From the NCBI RefSeq assembly GCF_004000255.1, contig NZ_RCIQ01000005.1, positions 62,001 through 126,000 of the forward strand: 64,000 nt of DNA. The letters are read 5' to 3'. The notes under the pieces are model-generated. The model made no database searches, had not been told where the DNA came from, and saw nothing but the letters and a program-made list of their open reading frames with translations. This DNA is from Nioella ostreopsis (GTDB lineage: Bacteria > Pseudomonadota > Alphaproteobacteria > Rhodobacterales > Rhodobacteraceae). Within the stretch, counting starts at the first letter, position 1; every line of letters starts with the position of its first letter. Of this stretch, positions 33,203 to 40,509 are shown one piece after another. The position numbers and the translations under genes were made by a program.

Positions 33203-33323
33203 ATGAACCTGTCGGACGGAAGTGCGTTCAGCGCGGACACCATTGTGGCGCTGTTCACGGACAGCTTTGCCGCCTCGGAAGGGGCGGAGGAAGGCGCGCT
33301 GATCGGGGGTCTGGTGACAGGTT
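33203..33323 (+). pseudogene. Truncated 5' remnant of a GNAT N-acetyltransferase gene
   Basis: After a proper Shine-Dalgarno (AGGAAAG) an ATG opens about 40 codons reading MNLSDGSAFSADTIVALFTD then SFAASEGAEEGALIGGLV. I recognise this as the N terminus of a common Rhodobacteraceae GNAT acetyltransferase. Similarity stops near 33320, where the 3' end of the convergent epimerase gene begins. The open frame runs on to 33385 only as antisense. The acetyl-CoA-binding motif and the rest are missing, so this is a decayed gene cut by a rearrangement (family call from memory). Confidence 0.5.
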
Positions 33324-34343
33324 TCAGAGCCGCCCGATGCGCCGGAGTTCCTCGACCGTGTCACGGATGCTGGTCTCGGTGCTGACGCTCGGCTGCCAGC
33401 CGAGCACATCCTTCGCCCGCTGGTTGGACGAGGCAAAATAGCGTCCACGGTTCAGCGCCGCAAAATCCGTCGTGATCAATGGCGGCGCCCCGATCAGGCG
33501 GCTGGTCATGCGGTTCATCAGCGGGGCGACCGGGTACATGAACAGGGGCACCATCATCAACGGGCGGCCAACGCGCATCCCCTGGGCCCGCAGGATGTCG
33601 ATGATTTCGTCGAAGCTCGGGAACCGGTCATTGCAGAGGATGAACCGGCCCGACACATCCTGTTCCGCCGCCCGGATATGCCCGTCCACCACGTCACGCA
33701 CATCGACAAAGGGCATGACGCCCTTGAACGACCCCATGCGCAGCGCCCCCTTTGCGATGGCCTCGATGAAATCGGTGGATTGCGTGGGTTTGTGGAAAGT
33801 GCCCCCGAAGATGCCCGCAGGCAGGACGGCGACCATGTTCACGCCAAGCTCCGCCGCCAAATCCCAGGCGCGTTTCTCGGCCAGGGTTTTGGCGCGGATA
33901 TAGGAAACGCTCAGATCCTCGGTCCAGTCGGCTTCGGTCTTCTTGTCGTCGGGCGTGGTGCCGAGCGGCAGGGTGACGGTGGATGAGGTCAGCACAACCT
34001 TGCGCACGCCGCTGGCAGCAGCAGCCCGGATCGCGGCTGTTGCGCCCTCGACCGCGTCGCGCACCATCTGCTCATCCGCATCTGCGCCGGAGGTGACATA
34101 GCGATAGGTCGCAGCGACATGGTAGAGCAGGTCGATCCCTTCGGTCGCTGCGCGGAACGCATCGGCGTCCTGCACGTCGAGCGACACGATATCCTCCACC
34201 CCAAGCGCCCGGAGCGGGCCTGTCTTGGCGGGGTCATTCGCATCGCGCACCGAGACCCGCAGGTCCGCCCCGCGCCGCACAAGCTCTGCCGTCAGATTGT
34301 AGCCGACATGGCCATTCGCCCCCGTCACCAGAATCTTGCCCAT
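33324..34343 (-). CDS. NAD-dependent epimerase/dehydratase family (dihydroflavonol reductase-like) protein
   Basis: A 339-residue extended short-chain dehydrogenase. The nucleotide motif is ILVTGANGHVGYNLTAELVR at the N terminus. The catalytic Ser is in VVLTSSTVTLP, and the Tyr-X3-Lys motif is YIRAKTLAEK. The mid-protein motif LPAGIFGG and C-terminal substrate region resemble dihydroflavonol 4-reductase/hopanoid-associated sugar epimerases. ATG 34343 follows GGAAGGGG. The substrate is unknown. Its 3' end abuts the GNAT remnant, so a deletion or insertion brought this gene to its present neighbour. Confidence 0.85.
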   Translation of the reverse strand: MGKILVTGANGHVGYNLTAELVRRGADLRVSVRDANDPAKTGPLRALGVEDIVSLDVQDADAFRAATEGIDLLYHVAATYRYVTSGADADEQMVRDAVEGATAAIRAAAASGVRKVVLTSSTVTLPLGTTPDDKKTEADWTEDLSVSYIRAKTLAEKRAWDLAAELGVNMVAVLPAGIFGGTFHKPTQSTDFIEAIAKGALRMGSFKGVMPFVDVRDVVDGHIRAAEQDVSGRFILCNDRFPSFDEIIDILRAQGMRVGRPLMMVPLFMYPVAPLMNRMTSRLIGAPPLITTDFAALNRGRYFASSNQRAKDVLGWQPSVSTETSIRDTVEELRRIGRL

Positions 34344-34409
34344 GATACGCCCCTTCCCGTTCAACCTTGGGTGGCAAGTCTAGGCGTGGGACAGAGTGCA
34401 TGGCAAAGA

Positions 34410-34443
34410 AAAACCCCGGCGGGATCGAACCTGCCGGGGTTTT
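34410..34443 (-). terminator. Terminator of rpmI-rplT, usable in both directions
   Basis: An 11-bp stem (ACCCCGGCGGG with CCTGCCGGGGT, one G-T pair) with a 6-base loop is flanked by A-run and T-run. It acts for rplT on the minus strand and faces a gene-free stretch on the other side. The loop reads TTCGATC on the minus strand and mimics a tRNA T-arm, but no tRNA body surrounds it. Confidence 0.88.
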
Positions 34444-34468
34444 CTGTATCTCGGTTGCGGGCCGACGC

Positions 34469-34831
34469 TTAGGCCAGCGCGCCTTTCGCCTGATCGACGA
34501 TTGCGCCGAAGGCTTCGGGCTCGTGCACGGCGAGATCGGCCAGAACCTTGCGGTCCACTTCGATACCGGCCAGCGACAGGCCGTTGATGAAGCGCGAATA
34601 GGTCAGCGATTCGTCATGGGCGCGGACGGCGGCGTTGATCCGCTGGATCCACAGGGCGCGGAACTGACGCTTGCGAGCCTTGCGGTCGCGGGTCGCGTAC
34701 TGGTTCGCCTTGTCGACGGCCTGCGTCGCGGTGCGGAAGTTGCGGCTGCGGGCACCGTAGTAGCCCTTGGCGGCCTTGACGATCTTGCGGTGACGGGCGT
34801 GGGTTTTGACACCACCTTTGACTCGGGACAT
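34469..34831 (-). CDS. rplT: 50S ribosomal protein L20
   Basis: A 120-residue ribosomal protein required early in 50S assembly. It has the highly conserved basic sequence [20 protein letters not shown], then [15 protein letters not shown] and [20 protein letters not shown]. Full length. Downstream of rpmI with 14 bases between, as in most bacteria; infC is not linked here. Ends at a strong terminator. Confidence 0.99.
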   Translation of the reverse strand: MSRVKGGVKTHARHRKIVKAAKGYYGARSRNFRTATQAVDKANQYATRDRKARKRQFRALWIQRINAAVRAHDESLTYSRFINGLSLAGIEVDRKVLADLAVHEPEAFGAIVDQAKGALA

Positions 34832-34845
34832 CTTTCAAGGCCTCC

Positions 34846-35046
34846 TTAGCGAGCGTAGGGCATGTAACCCTTGACGATCTTCTCGTCAGGGGCGGACAGG
34901 ATCGTGGTTCCCCGCGCGGTGCGGATGAACTTGGTGGTCCGTTTGATCATACCGTGGCGCTTACCCGCCTGGCCTGCTTTGACACGGCCGGAAGCCGTGA
35001 CCTTGAAGCGCTTCTTGGCGCTCGACTTGGTCTTCATCTTGGGCAT
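34846..35046 (-). CDS. rpmI: 50S ribosomal protein L35
   Basis: A 66-residue ribosomal protein with the family opening [20 protein letters not shown] and the conserved [11 protein letters not shown]. First gene of the rpmI-rplT pair. The 112 bases upstream (35047-35158) must contain the promoter and leader. I did not find an obvious L20-binding leader structure by eye. Confidence 0.99.
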   Translation of the reverse strand: MPKMKTKSSAKKRFKVTASGRVKAGQAGKRHGMIKRTTKFIRTARGTTILSAPDEKIVKGYMPYAR

Positions 35047-35158
35047 TTTCGTCTCCAGTTCATTGGCTACGTTCTGGCGCGACTCGGCATGCCACTCGGG
35101 CCGGTCGCACCGGTTGGAGCGCGTCTGTTACCGGCAATCCGGGGGCAAGGCAAGGGGG

Positions 35159-35389
35159 TCAGTTCATCACCCGTGACAGGACCGAGATGAAGGCATCGGG
35201 CACCTCGCGCCAGCCTTGCGGGTCATCGAGCGACCAGTAGGCATAGACGAACACGCCCACCCCCGCAGCCAGTGCCCCTAGGGCTACGGTCGGAAAGTCT
35301 CCATCCGCCCAGACCGACAGCGCCGAGGCGATGGAAAAGAGAACCACCAGAGTGGACAGGGCAAGAAGGATATCGGGGCTCAGGATCAT
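35159..35389 (-). CDS. Small two-helix membrane protein coupled to pyk
   Basis: A 76-residue protein of unknown function. Two hydrophobic segments (about residues 5-27 and 35-52) are joined by a short loop containing WADGDFP, and the C-terminal tail WSLDDPQGWREVPDAF is polar. Its ATG overlaps the pyk stop (ATGA), so it is translated with pyruvate kinase. Nothing in the sequence links it to glycolysis. Confidence 0.7.
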   Translation of the reverse strand: MILSPDILLALSTLVVLFSIASALSVWADGDFPTVALGALAAGVGVFVYAYWSLDDPQGWREVPDAFISVLSRVMN

Positions 35390-36831
35390 TCCATATCGGT
35401 CGACATAATCAGACGCTCGTCACAGGGGGCGACGCGGATGATATTCGTTGTGCCCTGAACATTGAAGGGGACACCGGCAGTGACGACGATAAAATCGGTC
35501 TCGGTGGCAAAGCCTGCATCCCGTGCCGCCCGCGCCGCCGACACGACCGCCATCTTGAAGCGCGTCAGCTCGCCGGTCAGATAGCAGTTCATCCCCCAGG
35601 TCAGGCACATGCGGCGCGCCACGTCGACCAGCGGCGTCATCGCGATAATCGGAACGCGCGGCCGTTCGCGGGCGACAAGCGCGGCGGTGCTGCCGGATTG
35701 AGTAAAGCAGCAGATCGCCTTGATGTCGGTGGTTTCCGCGATCTCGCGGGCCGAAGACACGATGCCGTCCGCGACAGTGGACCGTTTCACGCTCCGGGTG
35801 GAGTCCATGATATCCCGATAGGTACTGTCCGATTCGACCTCCAGCGCGACGTTGTGCATGGTCGTCACGGCCTCGATCGGATAGCCGCCGGCGGCGCTCT
35901 CGGCGCTCAGCATCACGGCATCCGCACCTTCATAGATGGCAGTGGCCACGTCCGACACCTCGGCACGGGTGGGTACCGGGCTTTCGATCATCGATTCGAG
36001 CATCTGGGTCGCCACGATCACCGGCTTGGCGGCGGCACGGCATTTGCGCACCAGGCGTTTCTGGATCGGCGGCACTGCATGAACCGGCAGTTCCACCCCG
36101 AGATCGCCGCGCGCCACCATGATTCCGTCGGAGGCCGCAAGAATTTCGTCGAAGGCCTTCACGGCGGCGGGCTTTTCGATCTTGGACAGGATCGCCGCGC
36201 GCCCCTTGGCCAGCCCCCTCGCCTCTTCCACGTCATCGGCGCGCTGCACGAAGGACAGCGCCAGCCAGTCGACGCCAAGCTGGCAGACGAATTCCAGATC
36301 CTTGCGGTCCTTTTCCGACAGCGCAGCGAGCGGCAGCACCACGTCAGGCACGTTCACGCCCTTGCGGTTGGAAATGGACCCGCCCGCGATCACGGTGCAA
36401 TTGGCGTAATCCGTGCCGCAATCTTCCACCTGAAGCTTGATCTTTCCGTCATTGACCAGAAGGGTCGAACCCGGCTCCAGCGCCGCAAAAATCTCGGGAT
36501 GAGGCAGTTGCACGCGGGTATGGTCGCCCTCGGCATCGTCCAGATCAAAGCGGAATGCAGCGCCGTCTTCCAGCTCATACGGGCCATTGGCAAAGACACC
36601 GCAGCGCAGTTTCGGACCCTGAAGATCAGCAAGGATCGAGATCGGGCGGCCTGTGTCTTTCTCAACCTGCCGGATGATTGCATGGCGTGCCCGGATTTCC
36701 TCATGGTCGCCATGGCTCATGTTCAGGCGGAACACATTGGCCCCGGCCTCGAACAGGGCGCGGATCATCTGATAGTCATTCGATGCGGGCCCGAGGGTCG
36801 CCACGATCTTGACGTTACGCTGGCTTTTCAT
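35386..36831 (-). CDS. pyk: Pyruvate kinase
   Basis: A 481-residue glycolytic enzyme converting phosphoenolpyruvate and ADP to pyruvate and ATP. Conserved parts are KIVATLGPAS, FRLNMSHGDH, ADLQGPKLR, the active-site signature ILSKIEKPAAVKAFDEIL with catalytic Lys, MVARGDLGVELP and VATQMLESMI. A C-terminal allosteric domain follows (FTQSGSTAALVA). Full length. A LacI-type palindrome lies 29 bases upstream. A small membrane protein gene overlaps its stop. Confidence 0.98.
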   Translation of the reverse strand: MKSQRNVKIVATLGPASNDYQMIRALFEAGANVFRLNMSHGDHEEIRARHAIIRQVEKDTGRPISILADLQGPKLRCGVFANGPYELEDGAAFRFDLDDAEGDHTRVQLPHPEIFAALEPGSTLLVNDGKIKLQVEDCGTDYANCTVIAGGSISNRKGVNVPDVVLPLAALSEKDRKDLEFVCQLGVDWLALSFVQRADDVEEARGLAKGRAAILSKIEKPAAVKAFDEILAASDGIMVARGDLGVELPVHAVPPIQKRLVRKCRAAAKPVIVATQMLESMIESPVPTRAEVSDVATAIYEGADAVMLSAESAAGGYPIEAVTTMHNVALEVESDSTYRDIMDSTRSVKRSTVADGIVSSAREIAETTDIKAICCFTQSGSTAALVARERPRVPIIAMTPLVDVARRMCLTWGMNCYLTGELTRFKMAVVSAARAARDAGFATETDFIVVTAGVPFNVQGTTNIIRVAPCDERLIMSTDME

Positions 36832-36859
36832 GGTCTGACTCTCGTTTCTCTACGGCTTA

Positions 36860-36873
36860 TGTTAGCGCTAGCA
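36860..36873. promoter_or_regulatory. LacI-type operator candidate upstream of pyk
   Basis: TGTTAGCGCTAGCA is a 14-bp near-perfect palindrome (one mismatched pair) centred on the CG of AGCGCT, the form typical of LacI-family operators. It lies 28 bases before the pyk ATG, where it could overlap the promoter. A LacI-family sugar regulator elsewhere in the genome is implied (inference). Confidence 0.5.
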
Positions 36874-36974
36874 CTCCAGTTGCCGCCCTTATGTCCCAAA
36901 TCGCGGAACAAGACAACTGGCACTCGCGTCTGACCTGTCATATGTCCCTTTTGTCTATGAAGGATAACACGGAA

Positions 36975-37712
36975 ATGACAGCCCCTTTCCACATCGAAGG
37001 GCAGGATCGCGACTCCCGCTGGCTGATCACTTGCGATCATGCCTCGAACCGGGTGCCGGACTGCGTGAATGGCGGCGACCTTGGCCTGCCTGATGCGGAT
37101 ATGAACCGCCATATCGCCTATGACATTGGCGCGGCAGGGCTCGCCCGTGTTCTGGCGCGCGAGATGGGTGCGCCGGTGATCCTGTCAGATTTTTCGCGGC
37201 TGGTGATCGACCCCAATCGGGGGGAACATGACCCGACGGTGCTGATGAAGCTCTATGACGGCTCGATCATCCCCGCGAACCGGGGGGCCGATGCAACGGA
37301 ACGGGAACGGCGGCTCGATGCCTTTCACCGGCCTTATCACGATGCGCTGGCCGGGCTGGCGGCGCGGCGCGACGATACGGTTGTCTGTGCCGTGCACAGC
37401 TTCACCCCCCAGTTCAAAGGGCGCGAGATGCGGCCCTGGCATGTAGGTGTGCTCTATGCTGAGGATGACCGGCTGGCCGCGCCGCTGCTGGCGCGCCTGC
37501 GCGCCGAGGCCGATATCTATGTGGGCGACAACGAGCCCTATTCCGGCCATCTGCCCGGCGACAGCATGGACCGACACGGGACCGTGCCCGGCCGTCCGCA
37601 TGTGCTGATCGAACTGCGCAATGACCTGATCGAAACGCCCGAACAGCAGGCTCATTGGGGGCTACGCCTTGCCCCCATTCTTGAAGGTGCCCTGTCTGAC
37701 GCCGGTTGCTGA
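36975..37712 (+). CDS. N-formylglutamate amidohydrolase family protein
   Basis: A 245-residue FGase/HutG-like hydrolase (PF05013 type). Motifs are LITCDHASNRVPDC, HIAYDIGAAGLARVLAREMG, PVILSDFSRLVIDPNR and a C-terminal HVLIELRNDLI. Family members cleave N-formylglutamate in histidine degradation or related N-acyl amino acids; no hut genes are nearby, so the substrate is uncertain. ATG 36975 is best placed relative to AAGGA and family N termini; an upstream ATG at 36957 is possible. Divergent from pyk. Confidence 0.82.
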   Translation: MTAPFHIEGQDRDSRWLITCDHASNRVPDCVNGGDLGLPDADMNRHIAYDIGAAGLARVLAREMGAPVILSDFSRLVIDPNRGEHDPTVLMKLYDGSIIPANRGADATERERRLDAFHRPYHDALAGLAARRDDTVVCAVHSFTPQFKGREMRPWHVGVLYAEDDRLAAPLLARLRAEADIYVGDNEPYSGHLPGDSMDRHGTVPGRPHVLIELRNDLIETPEQQAHWGLRLAPILEGALSDAGC

Positions 37713-37724
37713 AAGGACCACGCC

Positions 37725-38057
37725 ATGCCCCATCTGACCCTTCAACACTCGACGAATGTCGATGCGGGTGACGCGCTGTGCGCCGCGCTCTTTGATGCGC
37801 TGGCCGCCCATGCCGCAATTCCGCATCCCGACAGCCTGAAAATCCGCACCCTGCCCTGCCCCCATTGGCGCATCGGGACCGAGCCACAGAGCTTTGCCCA
37901 TGCCGAGCTGTCGCTGCTGCCGGGCCGGGATGATCCGACCAAGGCCGCCCTTGCGCAATGTGTGCTGGCCGTGCTGGAGTCGCACCTGCCCAAGGTCGGT
38001 TCGCTGTCGGTCGACGTGAAGGACCTGAGCGCCGCCTATACCAAGCGCGTCTTGTGA
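37725..38057 (+). CDS. 5-carboxymethyl-2-hydroxymuconate isomerase-family (tautomerase) protein
   Basis: A 110-residue tautomerase-fold protein of the CHMI (HpaF) type. Pro2 after the removed Met is the expected catalytic base (MPHLTLQHSTN), followed by a family-like IRTLPCPHWRIG and the C-terminal HLPKVGSLSVDVKDLSAAY. It is in the same direction as, and 12 bases after, the amidohydrolase. The rest of a homoprotocatechuate pathway is absent, so its real substrate is unknown. Confidence 0.75.
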   Translation: MPHLTLQHSTNVDAGDALCAALFDALAAHAAIPHPDSLKIRTLPCPHWRIGTEPQSFAHAELSLLPGRDDPTKAALAQCVLAVLESHLPKVGSLSVDVKDLSAAYTKRVL

Positions 38058-38071
38058 GAAGGAGACCAGAG

Positions 38072-38386
38072 ATGGACGACCAGACCCGTATCGAGATCGA
38101 GGCCGCCGCCTTCCGCCGCCTGCGCCAGCACCTGATGAATGACCGGCCCGATGTGCAGAATATCGACCTGATGAACCTGGCCGGGTTCTGCCGCAACTGC
38201 CTGTCTCGCTGGTATCAGGAAGCCGCCAACGAGCGTGGCATCGAGATGACCAAGGACGAGGGGCGCGAGGCCTATTACGGCATGCCCTATGACGACTGGA
38301 AGGCGCAGAACCAGACCGAGGCCAACCCCGAAAAGCAGGCGGCCTTCGAAAAGGCCTTTGCCGAGAACGTAGGCAAAAAGGACTGA
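38072..38386 (+). CDS. DUF1244 family protein
   Basis: A 104-residue soluble protein with the DUF1244 hallmark LMNLAGFCRNCLSRWYQEAA, where Cys-X2-Cys may bind metal, followed by GREAYYGMPYDDWKAQNQ. Widely conserved in proteobacteria without a proven function. ATG 38072 follows AAGGAGA; longer upstream frames lie inside the previous gene. Probably co-transcribed with the two genes before it. Confidence 0.85.
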   Translation: MDDQTRIEIEAAAFRRLRQHLMNDRPDVQNIDLMNLAGFCRNCLSRWYQEAANERGIEMTKDEGREAYYGMPYDDWKAQNQTEANPEKQAAFEKAFAENVGKKD

Positions 38387-38389
38387 CCG

Positions 38390-39079
38390 TTAGCCAAGCC
38401 ACGAAAAGGCGCGGGTCAGGAACGCATCGGCCTTGTCCGTGACGGGCGTGCCATGGGCCACAACCACCTGTGTCGGCTGCCACGCCTTGATGGTGGCTAC
38501 CGCAGCACGCGCGGCGGGTTTGTCGCGCGTGGCCATGCGGAACTTGCGTGGCACCTGCGGCTCTGCCCCGGTCATAAGGTCCAGCCACGCCACAAGCCGC
38601 CGCCAGCCGCGATACCAGCCCTTCGGCATCTGCTGAAGAAGATCGGTAAAGAGGACCGTGGCGCTGTCGCGGTGGAAGAACACGACCTCATCGGTGATGG
38701 CATTGGGAAAGATCACCTGATCAATCTGGCCTGACCAGTCGGGATGCGAATGATCTCCGAGATCGCTGGAGAAGTGCAGATCACCCCTCTTCGCCCGCAA
38801 CCCCGGCGCGGCGTGCAGCCGGACCCCGGGACAGAAATGCACCCAATCCGCCAGCGCCATGTGATGCAGCCGGTTCGGCGCGACGATGTGGCGGACGGGC
38901 CCGAGCGCCTCCAGTTCCTCCAGCAGCGCAGGTGTCAGGCGCACGGGTGACCAGAGCAACAGCCCGCCATCCGCAAGCCGTGCGACGGCCATGCGCGTGG
39001 GATAGTGAAACCCTGCAGCTGCCCGGATGTCCGGTCCGTCAGCCAGCCAGAGGCCCGGGCCAAATGGGAGCAATATCAT
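38390..39079 (-). CDS. DUF4336 domain protein (beta-lactamase-like fold)
   Basis: A 229-residue protein matching the DUF4336 pattern: FGPGLWLADGP, LLLWSPVRLTPALLEELEAL, HIVAPNRLHHMALADW and VLFTDLLQQMPKGWYRGWRR. It is annotated elsewhere as methanol oxidation-like or MBL-related, but I know of no established reaction. The ATG at 39079 matches the family N terminus (MILLPFGPGLWL). Convergent with the DUF1244 gene and divergent from the rhodanese gene. Confidence 0.72.
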   Translation of the reverse strand: MILLPFGPGLWLADGPDIRAAAGFHYPTRMAVARLADGGLLLWSPVRLTPALLEELEALGPVRHIVAPNRLHHMALADWVHFCPGVRLHAAPGLRAKRGDLHFSSDLGDHSHPDWSGQIDQVIFPNAITDEVVFFHRDSATVLFTDLLQQMPKGWYRGWRRLVAWLDLMTGAEPQVPRKFRMATRDKPAARAAVATIKAWQPTQVVVAHGTPVTDKADAFLTRAFSWLG

Positions 39080-39218
39080 TGCGTTTCTCTCGCGAACCTC
39101 ACTTGAGCGGAGCAGATCACAGGCGCTGCGACAATGCCACCTGATCCGTGCGGTTGAAGGCATGGTCCTTCAGGACTACATGCGCCGCATTGTCAGACCT
39201 CATTGCATGAGACCCGCC

Positions 39219-39665
39219 ATGGACAGACGCCTTTTTCTTTCATTCGGTTCCGCCGCCGCCTTGGCCATTGCTGCCGCGGGCTTTCTCTTCGGCCGCGGAG
39301 GAGAGCCGGGAAATCTGACCTTGGCGGCCCTGTCGGGCGAGGCGTTGGCGGATAATCCGTCGCTGCTGCTGGTCGATATCCGCCGCCCCGAGGAATGGCA
39401 GCAGACCGGCGTGATCGACGGCGCGCTGCTGGTCACCTATGCAGATCGCGACAGTTTCCTCGCCGCCGTGCGTCCGCATCTGCAGGACGGGCAGAGCCTG
39501 GCGCTCATCTGCCGGACGGGGAACCGCACCTCTCGCGCCACGCGGCAGATCGCCGGGCAGCTGGACATGCCGGTGATCGACGTGGCGGGCGGCATGGTGC
39601 GGGTGCTGGCAGAGGGCTACAGCCCCGTGGCCCCGACCCGTGATATGGGCTGTACCGTCTGTTGA
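39219..39665 (+). CDS. Exported rhodanese-like sulfurtransferase
   Basis: A 148-residue protein with an N-terminal signal or anchor (MDRRLFLSFGSAAALAIAAA) and one rhodanese domain: SLLLVDIRRPEEW, the active loop ICRTGNRTSR with catalytic Cys, and VAGGMVRVLAEGY. The C terminus DMGCTVC adds two cysteines. The role may be periplasmic sulfur transfer or thiol chemistry. ATG 39207, four codons earlier, is equally possible. Followed by a run of palindromes. Confidence 0.8.
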   Translation: MDRRLFLSFGSAAALAIAAAGFLFGRGGEPGNLTLAALSGEALADNPSLLLVDIRRPEEWQQTGVIDGALLVTYADRDSFLAAVRPHLQDGQSLALICRTGNRTSRATRQIAGQLDMPVIDVAGGMVRVLAEGYSPVAPTRDMGCTVC

Positions 39666-39734
39666 GCGCGCCAACGCGCTTGAAGCGCGCTAAAGGGCCT
39701 TGCAAGGCCCTTGCAAGCGGTTTGCAAACCGCTT
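39665..39734. repeat. Cascade of three perfect inverted repeats between convergent genes
   Basis: Three palindromes in a row: AGCGCGC/GCGCGCT (39665-39671 with 39685-39691), AGGGCCTTGCAAGGCCCT (39694-39711) and AAGCGGTTTGCAAACCGCTT (39715-39734). TGCAA recurs at 39701, 39712 and 39723, exactly 11 bases apart, so neighbouring arms can pair in alternative ways. They probably end transcription from both sides. Confidence 0.8.
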
Positions 39735-39741
39735 TGTCGCC

Positions 39742-40509
39742 CTACACTTCCGCCATCGCGGGGCGGTAGAAGGCAGGCTTGTCGGGCGCGCTCAGATCCG
39801 GTGCGTACCGGTACCCACCAGTGTCGAAGTCGAGGATCGCCTCGGGGTCTCGCAGGCGGTTCTGGATGATGAAGCGGGCCATTGCGCCGCGCGCTTTCTT
39901 GGCAAAGAAGCTGACCACCTTGGGGCCGCCGGGCTTTTCCTCCAGGAACTGGGGCGTGATCACGCGGGGGCGCAGAACATCCGGCTGCACGGCGGTGAAG
40001 TATTCCACCGAGGCGCAGTTGATCAGCGTCTCGGTGTTCAGGCGGTCCGCCTCAGCATTCAGCGCCTCGGCGATTTGACCACCCCAGTAATCATACAGGG
40101 ACTTGCCACGTTCCGTCTTCAGTCGGCTGCCCATTTCCAGCCGGTATTCCTGCATGGCGTCGAGAGGGCGCAACAGGCCATACAGGCCGGACAGAATCCG
40201 TAGATGATCCTGAGCAAACGCCAGTTCCTCGGCGTCGAGGCTACCTGCCTCCAGCCCCGTATAGGTATCGCCCGCGAAGGCCAGAACGGCGGGTCGCTTT
40301 TCAGCGTGATCGTGGAACCGGGCAAAGCGGTCGCGGTTCAGTTTGCCAAGGCTTTCGCTGATATGCATGAGCTTTTGCAACTCGGCCACGGACAGGCCCT
40401 GTGCGACCTCGGCCAGCCTGTCGGCATCCTCCTGAAACATGGGCGCGGTCATCTCGATCTCCCGCGCGGTCCAGTCCAGCTTCTTCGCCGGTGAAATCAC
40501 GATCAGCAT
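39742..40509 (-). CDS. yaaA: Peroxide stress protein YaaA
   Basis: A 255-residue DUF328/UPF0246 protein. The family opening is MLIVISPAKKLDW, followed by FAGDTYTGLEAGSL, SGLYGLLRPLDAMQEYRLEM and VVSFFAKKARGAMARFII. In E. coli YaaA limits free iron and protects DNA during peroxide stress. Full length. The recQ stop overlaps its start by 7 bp, so a DNA-repair helicase and a peroxide-protection gene are co-expressed. Confidence 0.95.
   Translation of the reverse strand: MLIVISPAKKLDWTAREIEMTAPMFQEDADRLAEVAQGLSVAELQKLMHISESLGKLNRDRFARFHDHAEKRPAVLAFAGDTYTGLEAGSLDAEELAFAQDHLRILSGLYGLLRPLDAMQEYRLEMGSRLKTERGKSLYDYWGGQIAEALNAEADRLNTETLINCASVEYFTAVQPDVLRPRVITPQFLEEKPGGPKVVSFFAKKARGAMARFIIQNRLRDPEAILDFDTGGYRYAPDLSAPDKPAFYRPAMAEV

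Noticed and set aside
34410-34443. Possible tRNA fragment, because the minus strand reads GGTTCGATCC like a T-arm
   Set aside because: The stem is too long and GC-rich, is flanked by A- and T-runs at the end of rplT, and no acceptor, D-arm or anticodon arm surrounds it. It is a terminator.
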